DNA of 64,000 bases, taken from Komarekiella delphini-convector SJRDD-AB1. Lineage in GTDB: Bacteria; Cyanobacteriota; Cyanobacteriia; Cyanobacteriales; Nostocaceae. The notes beneath the pieces are model-generated. The model did no database searches, was not told the DNA's origin, and saw nothing but the letters and a program-made list of their open reading frames with translations. Shown in pieces: positions 28,610-37,536 of the stretch (position 1 is its first letter; each line of letters starts with the position of its first letter). Where the stretch lies: contig NZ_VJXY01000035.1 in the NCBI RefSeq assembly GCF_014831675.1, positions 17,090 through 81,089 of the forward strand, read 5' to 3'. Position numbers and translations under genes: made by a program.

Positions 28610-29620
28610 ATGGTAATGCCTAATACAATTTTGTTTCCTCTTTTTGTTGATACCCAAGCGCCGATAACGATTAACGCTCAAATTGCTGAACAAATTAAGC
28701 TATTAATTGCTATAGGGGATTTGCAACCAGGTGATACTTTACCTACTGTTACTCAATTAGCCAAACATTTAAAAGTAAATCATAATACCATTGCAGCAGT
28801 TTATAACTATTTAATTGAATCAGGTTATTTGGTAGCCCAAAGAGGTAAAGGAACTTTTGTTGCTCATACTCAAGTTGTACAAAATATTATTATCCATAAA
28901 GAATTTTATAATCTGCTAGGGCAAGCTTTTAATGCTGCTGTAATGACTGGATTATCTCCATCTGAATTTGGTGCGGCGGCCTACGCGCAAGCTGCAATAT
29001 TGAATCGGCACGCTGTTGCCCCATTAAAATTAGTATTTATAGAATACTCGCAACACAGTACAGGTGTATACGAAACTATTCAATCAGAAATAAAACTTCC
29101 TTTATTGTTTCTCTGTTTGGAAGATTTCAAGATTAATAAATCAAAAGTCTTAAAAGAACTGTTAACCGCTGACCTTATAATTACAACTGCACAACATCAG
29201 TGGGAAGTCACTAGATTGACTGCTCCAGAGCAAGAAGTTATTACTGTTAACCTCAAGCCTGACTTGCAACTATTGGCACAAATTTCATCTTTACCTCGTA
29301 ATGCTTTAATGCTGCTTATTTGTCAAGAAGAAGTTACCTGTAAAGTGATGAAACAGATGCTACAGCAAGCCGGAATTTCCCACATAAACTTTCAAACTTT
29401 AGATTTAGAGTACCTTCAAAAAAACCAGAAAATTTTGGAGCAGGCTGATGCAGTTTGTGCTTCAAGACATGTTGAAAACTGGGTACGACAGTATAGTCTT
29501 CAACCATCGGAAGTTATGGTTTTTAATTTCAGTGTTGATGAAACTAATATGTCAGTTTTAAAGGCTCGTTTGGCTGCAATTCAGTTAACTAAATCAGCTA
29601 TCTCTCATACCAATCAGTGA
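28610..29620 (+). CDS. GntR-family transcriptional regulator (YtrA-like N-terminus)
   Basis: The 336-residue protein has a winged helix-turn-helix at residues about 15-85 (AEQIKLLIAIGDLQPGDTLP, TQLAKHLKVNHNTIAAVYNY, SGYLVAQRGKGTFV), the standard GntR pattern. The remaining 250 residues are longer than a YtrA effector domain. They lack an obvious aminotransferase lysine motif, so they are not clearly MocR-type; the domain is unassigned. No co-transcribed gene follows. Its target may lie among the nearby accessory genes, but nothing in sequence proves this. Confidence 0.8.
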   Translation: MVMPNTILFPLFVDTQAPITINAQIAEQIKLLIAIGDLQPGDTLPTVTQLAKHLKVNHNTIAAVYNYLIESGYLVAQRGKGTFVAHTQVVQNIIIHKEFYNLLGQAFNAAVMTGLSPSEFGAAAYAQAAILNRHAVAPLKLVFIEYSQHSTGVYETIQSEIKLPLLFLCLEDFKINKSKVLKELLTADLIITTAQHQWEVTRLTAPEQEVITVNLKPDLQLLAQISSLPRNALMLLICQEEVTCKVMKQMLQQAGISHINFQTLDLEYLQKNQKILEQADAVCASRHVENWVRQYSLQPSEVMVFNFSVDETNMSVLKARLAAIQLTKSAISHTNQ

Positions 29621-30456
29621 CAGGATGATGCACTAGATAAGTATACAAAAGGTAGCTAAAGTGCTTTCTAAGACTAACATTATAGACATGAGCGACTAAC
29701 GATAGTACAGGGTAAGGCCTTCTCTACGTTGGCATAGTATGTCGTAGACAGTGGCTGCGCGAACGCTTAGAGCGAGTCTTACCTACGGCACACTTGCAAA
29801 CGAACGTCACCTATATACCTACTCTTAAGCAAGCTACAAAGCAGAGTCTCCATTAAGAGAAGGGTAAGCGGCTTTAATCCTTGAGAACCTTGTATATACT
29901 GATAAATCGTTTACTACGAACAAAAGTTCTATTTTACATTTAATTACGTCTATCTACTTATTGGGTGTACTTGTACTACTTGTGTTGCAAAAGCTTGTTG
30001 AGGGTAAAAGATCTACAGCTTTAGAATAATCTATATTTTTAAATCGACTAAGTTTCTACATCTGGCTCTTAACCCAGAATTATAAATCAATACAGTTCAG
30101 TTAACAAAGAATTATGGTTTAGGGAGCCACTTGTATGGGTGAGTTTCTTGGCTTGAATATAATAGCGTTTAAGCGGACGCAACCCAACAAACATTTTAAT
30201 AGGTGTTGAGTTTTGTTCTTTAATCCAACCTACGTAATTTGATGTTTTTCACGCTAACTAAACTATATTAAGTTATAAACAACATAATACTAGAGATATG
30301 GGTTTAATAATACCACTATAGCGGTATGCTGATAGAAGACTAGTTAAGGTAGGCAAGCACTATGTTTTAAAAGCTGATACGTAAGTAAAGCAAGATAGCA
30401 AACTGTTAAAGGTTTCTAAAGTACAAGGGCAAATATTACACTTAGTGGGTGAGATT

Positions 30457-30597
30457 ATGAGTAAAAAATTGACCGTCAAGCAAATTAGCCTCAACCTGGC
30501 ATTAGATGAAGTCAAAAGACTTGAAACATATTGTAACCAGACAGGGAGAGCAAAAACAGATGTAATTAGAGAGCTTATTCGCAAGTTGCCCGATTAG
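30457..30597 (+). CDS. 46-residue ribbon-helix-helix (CopG-like) protein
   Basis: A short ORF reads MSKKLTVKQISLNLALDEVK then RLETYCNQTGRAKTDVIREL and IRKLPD. A beta strand with alternating residues (TVKQISLNL) is followed by two helices split by a GRAKTD turn. This is the plan of CopG/Arc-type DNA-binding proteins, which often act as plasmid or antitoxin repressors. GTGGGTGAGATT precedes the ATG. No toxin gene follows. It is below usual length cut-offs and easily missed. Confidence 0.55.
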   Translation: MSKKLTVKQISLNLALDEVKRLETYCNQTGRAKTDVIRELIRKLPD

Positions 30598-30633
30598 GGT
30601 GGTAACTAGCAGAGAATTCCCGGTTGTTTTGCA

Positions 30634-30675
30634 AAAACAGACGTTAGTCTGGTAAAAAAGCTTGAGGCATATTAG
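30634..30675 (+). pseudogene. Possible decayed second copy of the ribbon-helix-helix ORF
   Basis: Thirty-six bases after the 46-residue ORF, the frame reads KTDVSLVKKLEAY then TAG. It resembles LALDEVKRLETY in the intact ORF and is preceded by the same KTD. It may be a mutated tandem duplicate. The match is short, so the call is weak. Confidence 0.3.
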
Positions 30676-31502
30676 TAGCATGAAAATCACAGTTTATGAA
30701 CCCTATCCGTGTGGTTGCATAAACTGAATCTAACTCAAGCGGATCTTTTATCCTCAATAGGCTCTTGCAACACAACCGGTTTGTGAAGGCGATCGCTCCT
30801 TATCTTCACTTCAAGACTATATTGCAATCAAGTATACCGAATCTGGAATGAAGGTCACTTCAGTCTTAACACTTAATCTATATATAATTTTGGTGTATTA
30901 AAATCCGCGAGACTGATGTCTGCTAACAGACTGTCGTTGTTAACTTTGCCTAAAACGATATGAGCAATAATTTGGCAAAGGTTAAAAATGAGTTCATATT
31001 ATTTGAGTTTCTTACAAAATTTATAAATTTTAGAGTAGGTTTTTTAGATTTTATTTAACTTTAACCACCCAGAAGGTTATCATCATAGAAAGCGTCATAA
31101 AATTATAAGTATTAATACCAAGTTTTAATTCTTAATTGTTAGATGTAGAGTTTTGTCCAATTGTCAAGCGATTGCTTCAGGCATCACTAACTAACATTTA
31201 ACAGACTAAAATAGCGTTTGCCACAAGGGGTAAACACTAAAAAAATTTGGCAGTGAAGTCAACTTAAAGACTCGCCAATTCATTTGGCAATTTTTTGCTA
31301 GGCGTCCAGTAGAGTGTCCTATATCTCTATAAATTTGTTCTATATAGAACTGAATTGGCGAGAAATCGCTGATAATCACCCGACAGAATTCTTTAAACCC
31401 TGATAACTTTCCTAGTAGTCTGCCAAGGAAACTTTGCATGGTGATAGGCTGAGGAAGCTGGAGAGGCTGGGGGAGAAAAAGCATTATTGAAAAAGAATTC
31501 TT

Positions 31503-31540
31503 TCTCCCCCTGCTCCCCCTGCTGCACCTCTCCCCCTGCT
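31503..31540. repeat. C-rich short tandem repeat (CTCCCCCTGCT)
   Basis: CTCCCCCTGCT-type units recur three to four times with small variations. It belongs to the STRR class of cyanobacterial repeats and has no coding potential. Confidence 0.7.
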
Positions 31541-31613
31541 TTGCCTACACGGCAAAATTGGGTTGGTGAACTACTAGGTTTCAACTAGATATTCATACCT
31601 CGGTTTAACATGT

Positions 31614-31645
31614 GCGATGGGCTACGCCCCGCCGTAGGCGATCGC
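31614..31645. repeat. Small dispersed repeat joined to a HIP1 site
   Basis: The stretch reads GCGATGGGCTACGCCCCGCC followed by GTAGGCGATCGC. Read on the minus strand it starts with a HIP1 octamer and contains the GCCTACGGCGG core found in the 26-bp repeats at 53047, 53812 and 53863. It is the same small-dispersed-repeat family in another variant. Confidence 0.65.
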
Positions 31646-31741
31646 AACACCAATACAAAATTCAATACAAGTGTGTCATCTTGCAGTGATTAGACATAAA
31701 TAGTATTTGCTAGCCCTAATAACAAATATTCCACTTCACTA

Positions 31742-32389
31742 TCAATGCATTTCGTCGTATTCTGGGGCTTCAACTCGTCTTGCTTCTAGCCGAGAAGGTG
31801 GAAGAAACTCAGCGCGACGCACAGGAACCAAAGGCGGTGTAGCTCCTTGATAGGGATGAATAACTTGTACAGTACGGGCTGGACGTTGCCGAGGTGAGAA
31901 CAAAGCTAATACCCCAGCGACTACAACACCACCGCCAATAGTCAGACTCATGCCTCCTACCGCCCACACTATGGGTGAAGACCACCAGGGATTTTCCGGT
32001 TGCGATGGCGCTAATGCTGCTTTTGGTTGATTGTTCTGGGCTAATTGTAGCTGCTGGGTGTTGTAATTATCGAGAAGTCGTTGGTTTTGAGTTTTTAGCT
32101 GTTCGTTGTCGCTTTTTAAACGATCAAATTCTACTTTCAGCTTTTCCCATTCGACGCGCTGTTCAGAATTGGGAGCTACAGGCGGTTGATTGGGATACAT
32201 TGGTTGCCCATAAGGCCCATAAGGATACTGCGCTTGTGGCTGCATAACCTGGGGTGGCATTACAGTGGCGGGCATTTGTGGGGCAACAGCAAAGTTAGAT
32301 TGTAGAGGAGTATTTGTCCCTTTGAGTAATACGAGAGCCGCCAGTCCAGCTACGGCGACCCCGCCGATAAATGCCATACTTTCACTCAT
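31742..32389 (-). CDS. Membrane protein with central coiled coil, unknown function
   Basis: A 215-residue protein with an N-terminal membrane segment (FIGGVAVAGLAALVLL), a Pro/Gln/Tyr-rich stretch (PPQVMQPQAQYPYGPYGQP), a heptad-like coiled coil at about residues 80-115 (EKLKVEFDRLKSDNEQLKTQ) and a second membrane segment near 150 (LTIGGGVVVAGVLAL). The tail is Arg- and Pro-rich. No family is recognised. It is transcribed alone, 219 nt past the trpA stop on the same strand. Confidence 0.75.
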   Translation of the reverse strand: MSESMAFIGGVAVAGLAALVLLKGTNTPLQSNFAVAPQMPATVMPPQVMQPQAQYPYGPYGQPMYPNQPPVAPNSEQRVEWEKLKVEFDRLKSDNEQLKTQNQRLLDNYNTQQLQLAQNNQPKAALAPSQPENPWWSSPIVWAVGGMSLTIGGGVVVAGVLALFSPRQRPARTVQVIHPYQGATPPLVPVRRAEFLPPSRLEARRVEAPEYDEMH

Positions 32390-32608
32390 CGCCTTTGCCC
32401 CTCAATTGCGACGTAATTATAACCATTTGTGACTGACTCACTCTCACACTCATAATTTTTTTGCCTACTTAACTTCAGATAATACTCAAACTATAAGCAA
32501 CTGTATCAGCTAGTTTTTTTACATCCTGATATCTGATGTTAATATTCAAGACTATAACCGTCAAATTGTCCACCAACTAAGGACAAAAAAACTACGCTGT
32601 TATACTTT

Positions 32609-33454
32609 TTAATCTACTTTCTCAGTCTGAGCAAGATGAGTATTTGTGCCGTTGTTGTCGGTCTTAATGGCTGACTTGAGACTTTGACAAAAATCAGCGA
32701 TCGCACTCAGTCCTTGCTCTGGTGTGCCTTCTGCCAACCTTTTCACAAAAGCACTGCCCACAATCGCCGCATCAGCGCCCCATTCCCTGACTTGACGAGC
32801 TTGCGCTACTTGAGAAATGCCAAAGCCTACACCGATGGGTTTATCAGTAACACCACGAATTTGTTTAAGTAAATCTGACACTCGCGTTTCCATCTGGGAG
32901 CGTATGCCTGTAACTCCTGTGACACTAACTAAATAGATAAATCCTTGGGAGGAGCGAGCGATCGCTTCTATGCGTTCAACTGAACTGGTGGGAGCTACCA
33001 ACAAAGTCACGTCAATTCCCATTTCACCAGCTGGTTGAAGCAAACCTGCGGCTTCTTCTAAGGGTAAGTCTGGTACTACCAATCCTGCCACCCCAGCAGC
33101 AGCAATTGAAGAGAGAAATTTTTCAATTCCACGGTGCAAAATTGGATTGTAGTAGGTAAATAGGCTAATAGGCGATCGCAAGTTGGGAGTAGTTGTTTGC
33201 AACATTTCTAGCACATGCTCCAACTTAGTTCCCTTTTGCAGGGCACGGGTAGCAGCAGCTTGAATCACTGGCCCATCCGCTAGAGGATCAGAGTAAGGTA
33301 CACCCAGTTCAATAATATCTGCCCCACTACGATCCAGAATTTGCAACGCTGCTGCTGTTGTTTCTAGATCTGGATCGCCAGCGGTAATAAATGGAATCAG
33401 AGCACACTCTCGATTCCGTACAAGAGTTTCAAAGCAATCAGAAATCGCAGTCAT
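32609..33454 (-). CDS. trpA: Tryptophan synthase alpha chain
   Basis: TrpA cleaves indole-3-glycerol phosphate to indole, which passes to TrpB. The 281-residue TIM barrel contains the catalytic segment [15 protein letters not shown] (Glu and Asp), [10 protein letters not shown]-type loop [10 protein letters not shown], and the phosphate-binding GVGFGIS and [12 protein letters not shown] motifs. Length is normal, with a short extra polar tail. It heads toward the hypothetical membrane gene downstream. Upstream on the same strand are DUF3007 and ndhL, a conserved cyanobacterial order. Confidence 0.97.
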   Translation of the reverse strand: MTAISDCFETLVRNRECALIPFITAGDPDLETTAAALQILDRSGADIIELGVPYSDPLADGPVIQAAATRALQKGTKLEHVLEMLQTTTPNLRSPISLFTYYNPILHRGIEKFLSSIAAAGVAGLVVPDLPLEEAAGLLQPAGEMGIDVTLLVAPTSSVERIEAIARSSQGFIYLVSVTGVTGIRSQMETRVSDLLKQIRGVTDKPIGVGFGISQVAQARQVREWGADAAIVGSAFVKRLAEGTPEQGLSAIADFCQSLKSAIKTDNNGTNTHLAQTEKVD

Positions 33455-33464
33455 TAATTTTAAG

Positions 33465-33515
33465 AGTCAAGAGTCCAAAGTCAAGAGTTAAAATCTAGAC
33501 TTTGGACTCTTGACT
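33465..33515. repeat. Heptamer-type inverted repeat between DUF3007 and trpA
   Basis: AGTCAAGAGTCCAAAGTC (33465-33482) and GACTTTGGACTCTTGACT (33498-33515) form a perfect 18-bp dyad with a 15-nt loop. It fills most of the 72-nt gap between two co-directional genes. The hairpin could end or stabilise transcripts between ndhL-DUF3007 and trpA. The CAAAGTC/CAAGAGT units are STRR-like. Confidence 0.8.
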
Positions 33516-33526
33516 AATAGATAACT

Positions 33527-33838
33527 TTACACCTGAGTTTGTTCTTCTTGTTCTATTTCAGCTTGAATTTTTGCTAGTTCTTCGGGAGTAAGTTCTTCTA
33601 GCCGCTTTTGGAGAAAGTCTTGCTCATACTTTTCCCGCTGTTGGTGGTAGGTCATTTTTTGTCCCACTGCGCGAAAAAAATAGGTGACTAACCAGCCAAC
33701 CAATCCACTGACTAATAAAACTTGGCTCCAGATGCCAGCTTCTTGATTATCTAACCCGACTAGCTGCAATAGTATATATGCCAACCCACCAGCCAGAAAA
33801 ACGCCCAAGCCAATACTAATAGCGTCAACGCGTCGCAT
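33527..33838 (-). CDS. DUF3007 family membrane protein
   Basis: The 103-residue protein has two membrane helices (AISIGLGVFLAGGLAYILL and WSQVLLVSGLVGWLVTYFF), then a YHQQREKYEQDFLQKRLEEL segment and the acidic helical tail characteristic of DUF3007, a family limited to cyanobacteria and plastids. It lies between ndhL and trpA, a conserved neighbourhood that hints at a link to NDH-1 or thylakoid assembly. The 24-nt gap from ndhL suggests one transcript. Confidence 0.88.
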   Translation of the reverse strand: MRRVDAISIGLGVFLAGGLAYILLQLVGLDNQEAGIWSQVLLVSGLVGWLVTYFFRAVGQKMTYHQQREKYEQDFLQKRLEELTPEELAKIQAEIEQEEQTQV

Positions 33839-33862
33839 GAGATTTATGACCTACCAATCTTG

Positions 33863-34075
33863 TTAAACTTCAATTTGTCGCCGCTGGGGTCGAAAATTTA
33901 CAAACGGCGATAGAACCAACAGACCTGGAAAGAAGAAAAACACCAAAAAGTACATAAAGGTACGCTCGATGGCGGTAGCCACATACCAACGCTGTTTCAG
34001 GTACAGCAAGATAGCAATTGGCATTACTAAAAGATAAGCTCCAGCCAAAATCAGATAAAGCAGGGCGACAATCAT
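33863..34075 (-). CDS. ndhL: NAD(P)H-quinone oxidoreductase subunit L
   Basis: NdhL is a small membrane subunit specific to cyanobacterial and plastid NDH-1, needed for CO2 uptake and respiration. The 70-residue protein has two membrane helices ([20 protein letters not shown] and [17 protein letters not shown]) separated by [12 protein letters not shown], and ends [13 protein letters not shown]. Length and layout match the family. It is first in a likely ndhL-DUF3007-trpA transcript. Confidence 0.93.
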   Translation of the reverse strand: MIVALLYLILAGAYLLVMPIAILLYLKQRWYVATAIERTFMYFLVFFFFPGLLVLSPFVNFRPQRRQIEV

Positions 34076-34140
34076 ACTTTTTTGTCTAAGCGTCTATTTT
34101 CTTATCATAGGCTGAATGCTTGATCTGAGGGAAGTATTGC

Positions 34141-34389
34141 CTATTGCAAAATCGTTTGATTTCGTAGATCATCCCAAATCCAGACGGGTTGACCCCTGGT
34201 TAGACGAATACCACCGACCCAGCGATCGCTACTACTAACCTCCAACCAATTCGCCTCTCCCTGCACCAAAGCGTGTTCCGTTTTAGTTAACTGGAGTACT
34301 CGCTTATACCAGGGTTCCTCTAGAGATTCAGTTGTAATCTCCAATGGTGGACAGTTACTTTGCAGCATTTGAGTCAGCGCACAATACAT
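34141..34389 (-). CDS. Small conserved-looking hypothetical protein
   Basis: An 82-residue ORF from ATG 34389 (the frame extends to a TTG at 34416). It contains YKRVLQLTKTEHALVQGEAN and WVGGIRLTRGQPVWIWDDLR, a mix of a helix and short strands, with no signal or membrane segment. It lies upstream of ndhL on the same strand with a 65-nt gap. I do not recognise the family. Confidence 0.55.
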   Translation of the reverse strand: MYCALTQMLQSNCPPLEITTESLEEPWYKRVLQLTKTEHALVQGEANWLEVSSSDRWVGGIRLTRGQPVWIWDDLRNQTILQ

Positions 34390-34598
34390 TTTGCCCACAC
34401 TTCGTGTTGCATTCAAACCAGAACTACTGTAAATTTATGACTGTGGAATTCGTCAACAAAGTCAAGTAATAAGAGAAACAAAATACTGATTCTCGATAAA
34501 ATTTTTGAAATCTAGTTGCACAAAAGACACAATTGATGGTGGAATAGATAGGGAAGTATTTGCTGCCTTTACACAGTAAGTATTTGCCAAACACCTAA

Positions 34599-34968
34599 GG
34601 GGGTGTGGCGGAATGGTAGACGCTACGGACTTAGTAAACTGAGCCTTGAAGGAGAAATCCCTCAAGTGGAAGCTCTCAAACTCAGGGAAACCTAAATCTG
34701 TTAACAGACACGGCAATCCTGAGCCAAGCCCATCGATTTTAAATTTGAAATTTGTGATTGCTTTGCAATCCAAAAGCCAAAATCCAAAATTGAGGGAAGG
34801 TGCAGAGACCCGACGGGAGCTACCCTAACGTTAAGTCGAGGGTAAAGGGAGAGTCCAATTCTCAAAGCCTGTAATTGCTTAAAGATATCAGGCAGTAGTG
34901 AAAGCTACGAGAGAATGAAAATCCGTTGACCGTAAAAGGTCGTGAGGGTTCAAGTCCCTCCACCCCCA
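34599..34968 (+). tRNA. trnL-UAA: tRNA-Leu(UAA) split by a group I intron
   Basis: The 5' exon (34599-34632) starts with acceptor strand GGGGGTG, has the D arm GCGG..AATGGTAGACGC and ends ACGGACTT. The 3' exon (34918-34968) begins AAAATCCGT, completes the anticodon stem ACGGA/TCCGT with loop CTTAAAA (anticodon UAA), then a long variable arm (GACC/GGTC), T arm GAGGGTTCAAGTCCCTC, acceptor CACCCCC and discriminator A. CCA is not encoded. The split inside the anticodon, after the first U, is the classical position of the cyanobacterial and plastid trnL intron. Confidence 0.95.
34633..34917 (+). ncRNA. Group I self-splicing intron in trnL-UAA
   Basis: The 285-nt insert begins AGTAAACTGAGCC and ends in G before AAAATCCG. 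Conserved core blocks are present: AATCCTGAGCCAAGCCC (P/Q region), GGTGCAGAGACCCGACGGGAGCTACCC split as GGTGCAGAGACC and GACGGGAGCTACCC (R region), AAGTCGAGGGTAAAGGGAGA (S region) and a closing GCAGTAGTGAAAGC segment. A variable stem between Q and R (about 34736-34795) holds imperfect heptamer-like repeats (AAATTTG, CCAAAA), as in Nostoc P6b stems. There is no endonuclease ORF. Confidence 0.93.
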
Positions 34969-35241
34969 CTAAAAAATTCAAAAATGAAAAAACTAACCCA
35001 CCAAGCACAGGTGGGTTTCATAGTGTGTTGGGTTAAGAGATCTGGAAATTTATGTTATCATTATTACCTTACATCTTAAGTAATTTTTCTTAATTATCGA
35101 ATACTTTAAATTTAATATTTTATTTATCCAACTTTATGTAAAAAAACTGCTGAATCTTTGAAGAATAGATTGATACTACTGTTCGGCAAGGTTAAGCTGA
35201 TAACAATATGAACAGGAAGCTCTTTTGTCTTGAGAACTGGA

Positions 35242-36561
35242 ATGACCGCTAATAGTTTACCAAGTAGTCAGGGATATCAGCATTTTGTTACGTCCAACTC
35301 TAGACAGCTTAATGCGGAAATTGCACAAGAGAGGGTTTACAGTTTCTTGGCGGATATTGTCAAACAATCTCCACCAGAGGATGTTTTGCGAGAATTTAAA
35401 AGTTTATTTATAGATGGCCTGGATTCACCAACTTCTGATTATGTTCCAGGAATATACGGAATATTCTTTGATGATAAAGAACAAGAGTTTCGCAACACAC
35501 TTAAACGATGTTGCTACATCATAATTAATAACTGGGAAACTAATAGAAAATACAAATATATCCAAGAATTAGTTAACTTATTTACTACCAAAAACCTGAG
35601 AACTGAGACAATTAATTCTCCAATAATTAATATATGTAAATGCTGGTTAGACAATTTTATCAACAGTAATGATTATAAAGAAATTAAATTATTTGCTGCT
35701 AGATATAATGAACCAGACAAAAATTTTTGGACTCATCGCTACACTTCTTATTTATTAGTTGCTCAATCTTTGAATGAAAACAATTCAAAAGAGCAACAAG
35801 AGGCTGCTAGAAAGCTTTCTAAACAGATAAAAGACAAATTTAAGTTTGAACTAGCAATGTATATTGCTCGTTGTCAGTCTGCTGCTTCAAGTACAACACG
35901 TTACAATAATCCTAGTATTTTGGGAGATAATGTTTTACATTTGATCAAGGTAATTGTCTTAAAAAAGGGTGTATTTAGCCATAAGAATATTGCTAATATA
36001 TTTGTCCAACAAACTAAAAATCAAATTCTTAAAGAATTTAAAGGAAGCATTATAAAATATCTATTTTTTTCAGTAGAACATCAAGAATTAGCAAAAAGTT
36101 TGAAGCAGCAGTTTGTAGATAAGTTATCGTTATGGAAGACAGAACATAATGAAGAAACTATCACTAAAAAATTCTTTTTAAGAACCTGTAACCGTGTAAT
36201 CGATTTTCTGACTACAGAAAATGGAAAAGAACCTTCATCTTTGTTTCTGTTATTGCTTTCACAAGGAAATCCTCTCACATTAGTGATTATACTACTGAAG
36301 ATTATTTTGATTTGTAGAAACTCTCGTATACATTTGGAAGCTCGTATTGCTCATTTGATTTATTACTATGAGAAGTATTCCGCAGATGAATGTAAGTGGG
36401 TGATTAATTTTATTGAAATTTTTAATATTACCTTTGCAATCTATGCAGACAATGTAGAATACAATTTAATTCAGATGAAAGAAGACCAAGATTGTAATCC
36501 ACAGTTGAATCTGGATACTTATCGTGTGTTTTCGCAGTTGAAGGCGAATCCACAAAAATGA
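35242..36561 (+). CDS. Helical hypothetical protein, 439 residues
   Basis: From ATG 35242 (an in-frame TTG at 35230 is less likely) the protein is almost fully alpha-helical and rich in Lys, Asn and Ile. It has no signal peptide; a hydrophobic helix occurs near residue 345 (LTLVIILLKIILI). No catalytic motif is visible. The CDS is more AT-rich than the neighbouring housekeeping genes. It lies downstream of trnL-UAA and faces a convergent membrane-protein gene. I cannot assign a family. Confidence 0.75.
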   Translation: MTANSLPSSQGYQHFVTSNSRQLNAEIAQERVYSFLADIVKQSPPEDVLREFKSLFIDGLDSPTSDYVPGIYGIFFDDKEQEFRNTLKRCCYIIINNWETNRKYKYIQELVNLFTTKNLRTETINSPIINICKCWLDNFINSNDYKEIKLFAARYNEPDKNFWTHRYTSYLLVAQSLNENNSKEQQEAARKLSKQIKDKFKFELAMYIARCQSAASSTTRYNNPSILGDNVLHLIKVIVLKKGVFSHKNIANIFVQQTKNQILKEFKGSIIKYLFFSVEHQELAKSLKQQFVDKLSLWKTEHNEETITKKFFLRTCNRVIDFLTTENGKEPSSLFLLLLSQGNPLTLVIILLKIILICRNSRIHLEARIAHLIYYYEKYSADECKWVINFIEIFNITFAIYADNVEYNLIQMKEDQDCNPQLNLDTYRVFSQLKANPQK

Positions 36562-36615
36562 ATATGGCCTGAAATTTATTTGTTTGGGAGATGGATAAAA
36601 ATCAGAAATCAAAAC

Positions 36616-37536
36616 TTAAGACTGAGCAAAACGCTCGTCGAACCAAGCTAAAGCAGCACCAATAGTTTCAGCTAGGATACTAATCAGGCGATATAAGGCG
36701 ATCGCACCAAATACTAAGGCCCCTGGAAAGTGGTGCTGTAAAAGTTCATAAGCAGTTGCTTCAAACACGCCCAATCCACCAGGCGCACCCGGAATAACTA
36801 ACCCTACCAACCAAGCAAAACTAAAAGCTCCCAGTAACAAAGGAATTTGACTCCAATCCAAAGAACTTAAAGCACAAATAGTTAATATAAAGCCAGCACC
36901 ACGCAATCCCAAAAAGCCTAATTCTCCTAATAAAGGTCGTAAAGGATAGCGTTCTATATTAAAGGGAACAGTAGGCTGAGTCGTATTAGCAGATTTTTTT
37001 GCTTTCAGTCTGTATAAAAAACGAATGGCTGGGTTCAAAAACAGGGGATGAACTGCACAAAGCACCACAGCTAAACTCAGCAATTGTAAGATTTTCACAA
37101 CCAGAGTGGTATTCGCTGCTGTAAATTGACTACCGAATAAAACAATGATGATTAAAGCAGCCGCTACCATGAGTAGCGGTTCTAGCAAAACGCTTAAGGT
37201 GGCTGCACCGCTAGAAATATTAGCATTTTTCGTTGCTACAATTCGTCCATAGTAATGCCAGACGTTACCTGGTAAATACTTGGCAATATTTGTTTTTAAG
37301 TAAACTTGAATGAACTGGGAAGTTGATACAGGTTGATTTAAATCTTGCAGAACCCAAGTCCAAATCCAACCTGCCCAAGTATGTGCTAGTAAAGTTATGC
37401 CTGTAGCGATCGCAAGAATTGCCCATCCTATACTATCAATGTGGATAGCAGTCACCTCAAGCCAATTATCTTTCAAAGCTTTCGCTAAAAAAAACAGCGT
37501 CCCACCCAAAATTATCCAGCGTAAAATTTGCTTCAT
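36616..37536 (-). CDS. YbhN/UPF0104 (LPG synthase TM-like) integral membrane protein
   Basis: The 306-residue protein has about eight membrane helices and the family's motifs YLKTNIAKYLPGNVWHYYGR (residues ~95-115) and GLVIPGAPGGLGVFEATAYELL (near 250). It corresponds to the membrane region of lysylphosphatidylglycerol synthases without the soluble transferase domain. Relatives are implicated in lipid flipping or transport, and the same fold occurs next to glycosyltransferase genes. No such partner is adjacent here. Confidence 0.88.
   Translation of the reverse strand: MKQILRWIILGGTLFFLAKALKDNWLEVTAIHIDSIGWAILAIATGITLLAHTWAGWIWTWVLQDLNQPVSTSQFIQVYLKTNIAKYLPGNVWHYYGRIVATKNANISSGAATLSVLLEPLLMVAAALIIIVLFGSQFTAANTTLVVKILQLLSLAVVLCAVHPLFLNPAIRFLYRLKAKKSANTTQPTVPFNIERYPLRPLLGELGFLGLRGAGFILTICALSSLDWSQIPLLLGAFSFAWLVGLVIPGAPGGLGVFEATAYELLQHHFPGALVFGAIALYRLISILAETIGAALAWFDERFAQS

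Larger units (their letters stand above)
29621..31741. other. 2.1-kb gene-poor, repeat-rich region
   Basis: Only one short ORF in this stretch looks real (30457-30597). The rest holds degraded dispersed repeats: CGCAACCCAACA with CAACCTACG near 30178-30233, CTACGGC/AGCGAGTC-type pieces near 29725-29800, a C-rich tandem repeat and a HIP1-linked small repeat (both listed separately). A 92-codon minus-strand frame at 31206-31484 has no recognisable family or ribosome site and is not called. The DNA is AT-rich and looks like an old insertion zone. Confidence 0.6.

Noticed and set aside
29700-29800. tRNA-like or structured RNA near the AGCGAGTCTTACC segment
   Set aside because: It cannot be folded into a cloverleaf by eye and resembles degraded dispersed repeats.
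31206-31484. 92-codon minus-strand ORF in the gene-poor region
   Set aside because: Some stretches look protein-like, but there is no ribosome site or recognisable family and it starts in a C-rich tandem repeat; at most a relic.
35230-36561. Homing endonuclease linked to the trnL intron
   Set aside because: The gene lies outside the intron and shows no LAGLIDADG, GIY-YIG or HNH motif.
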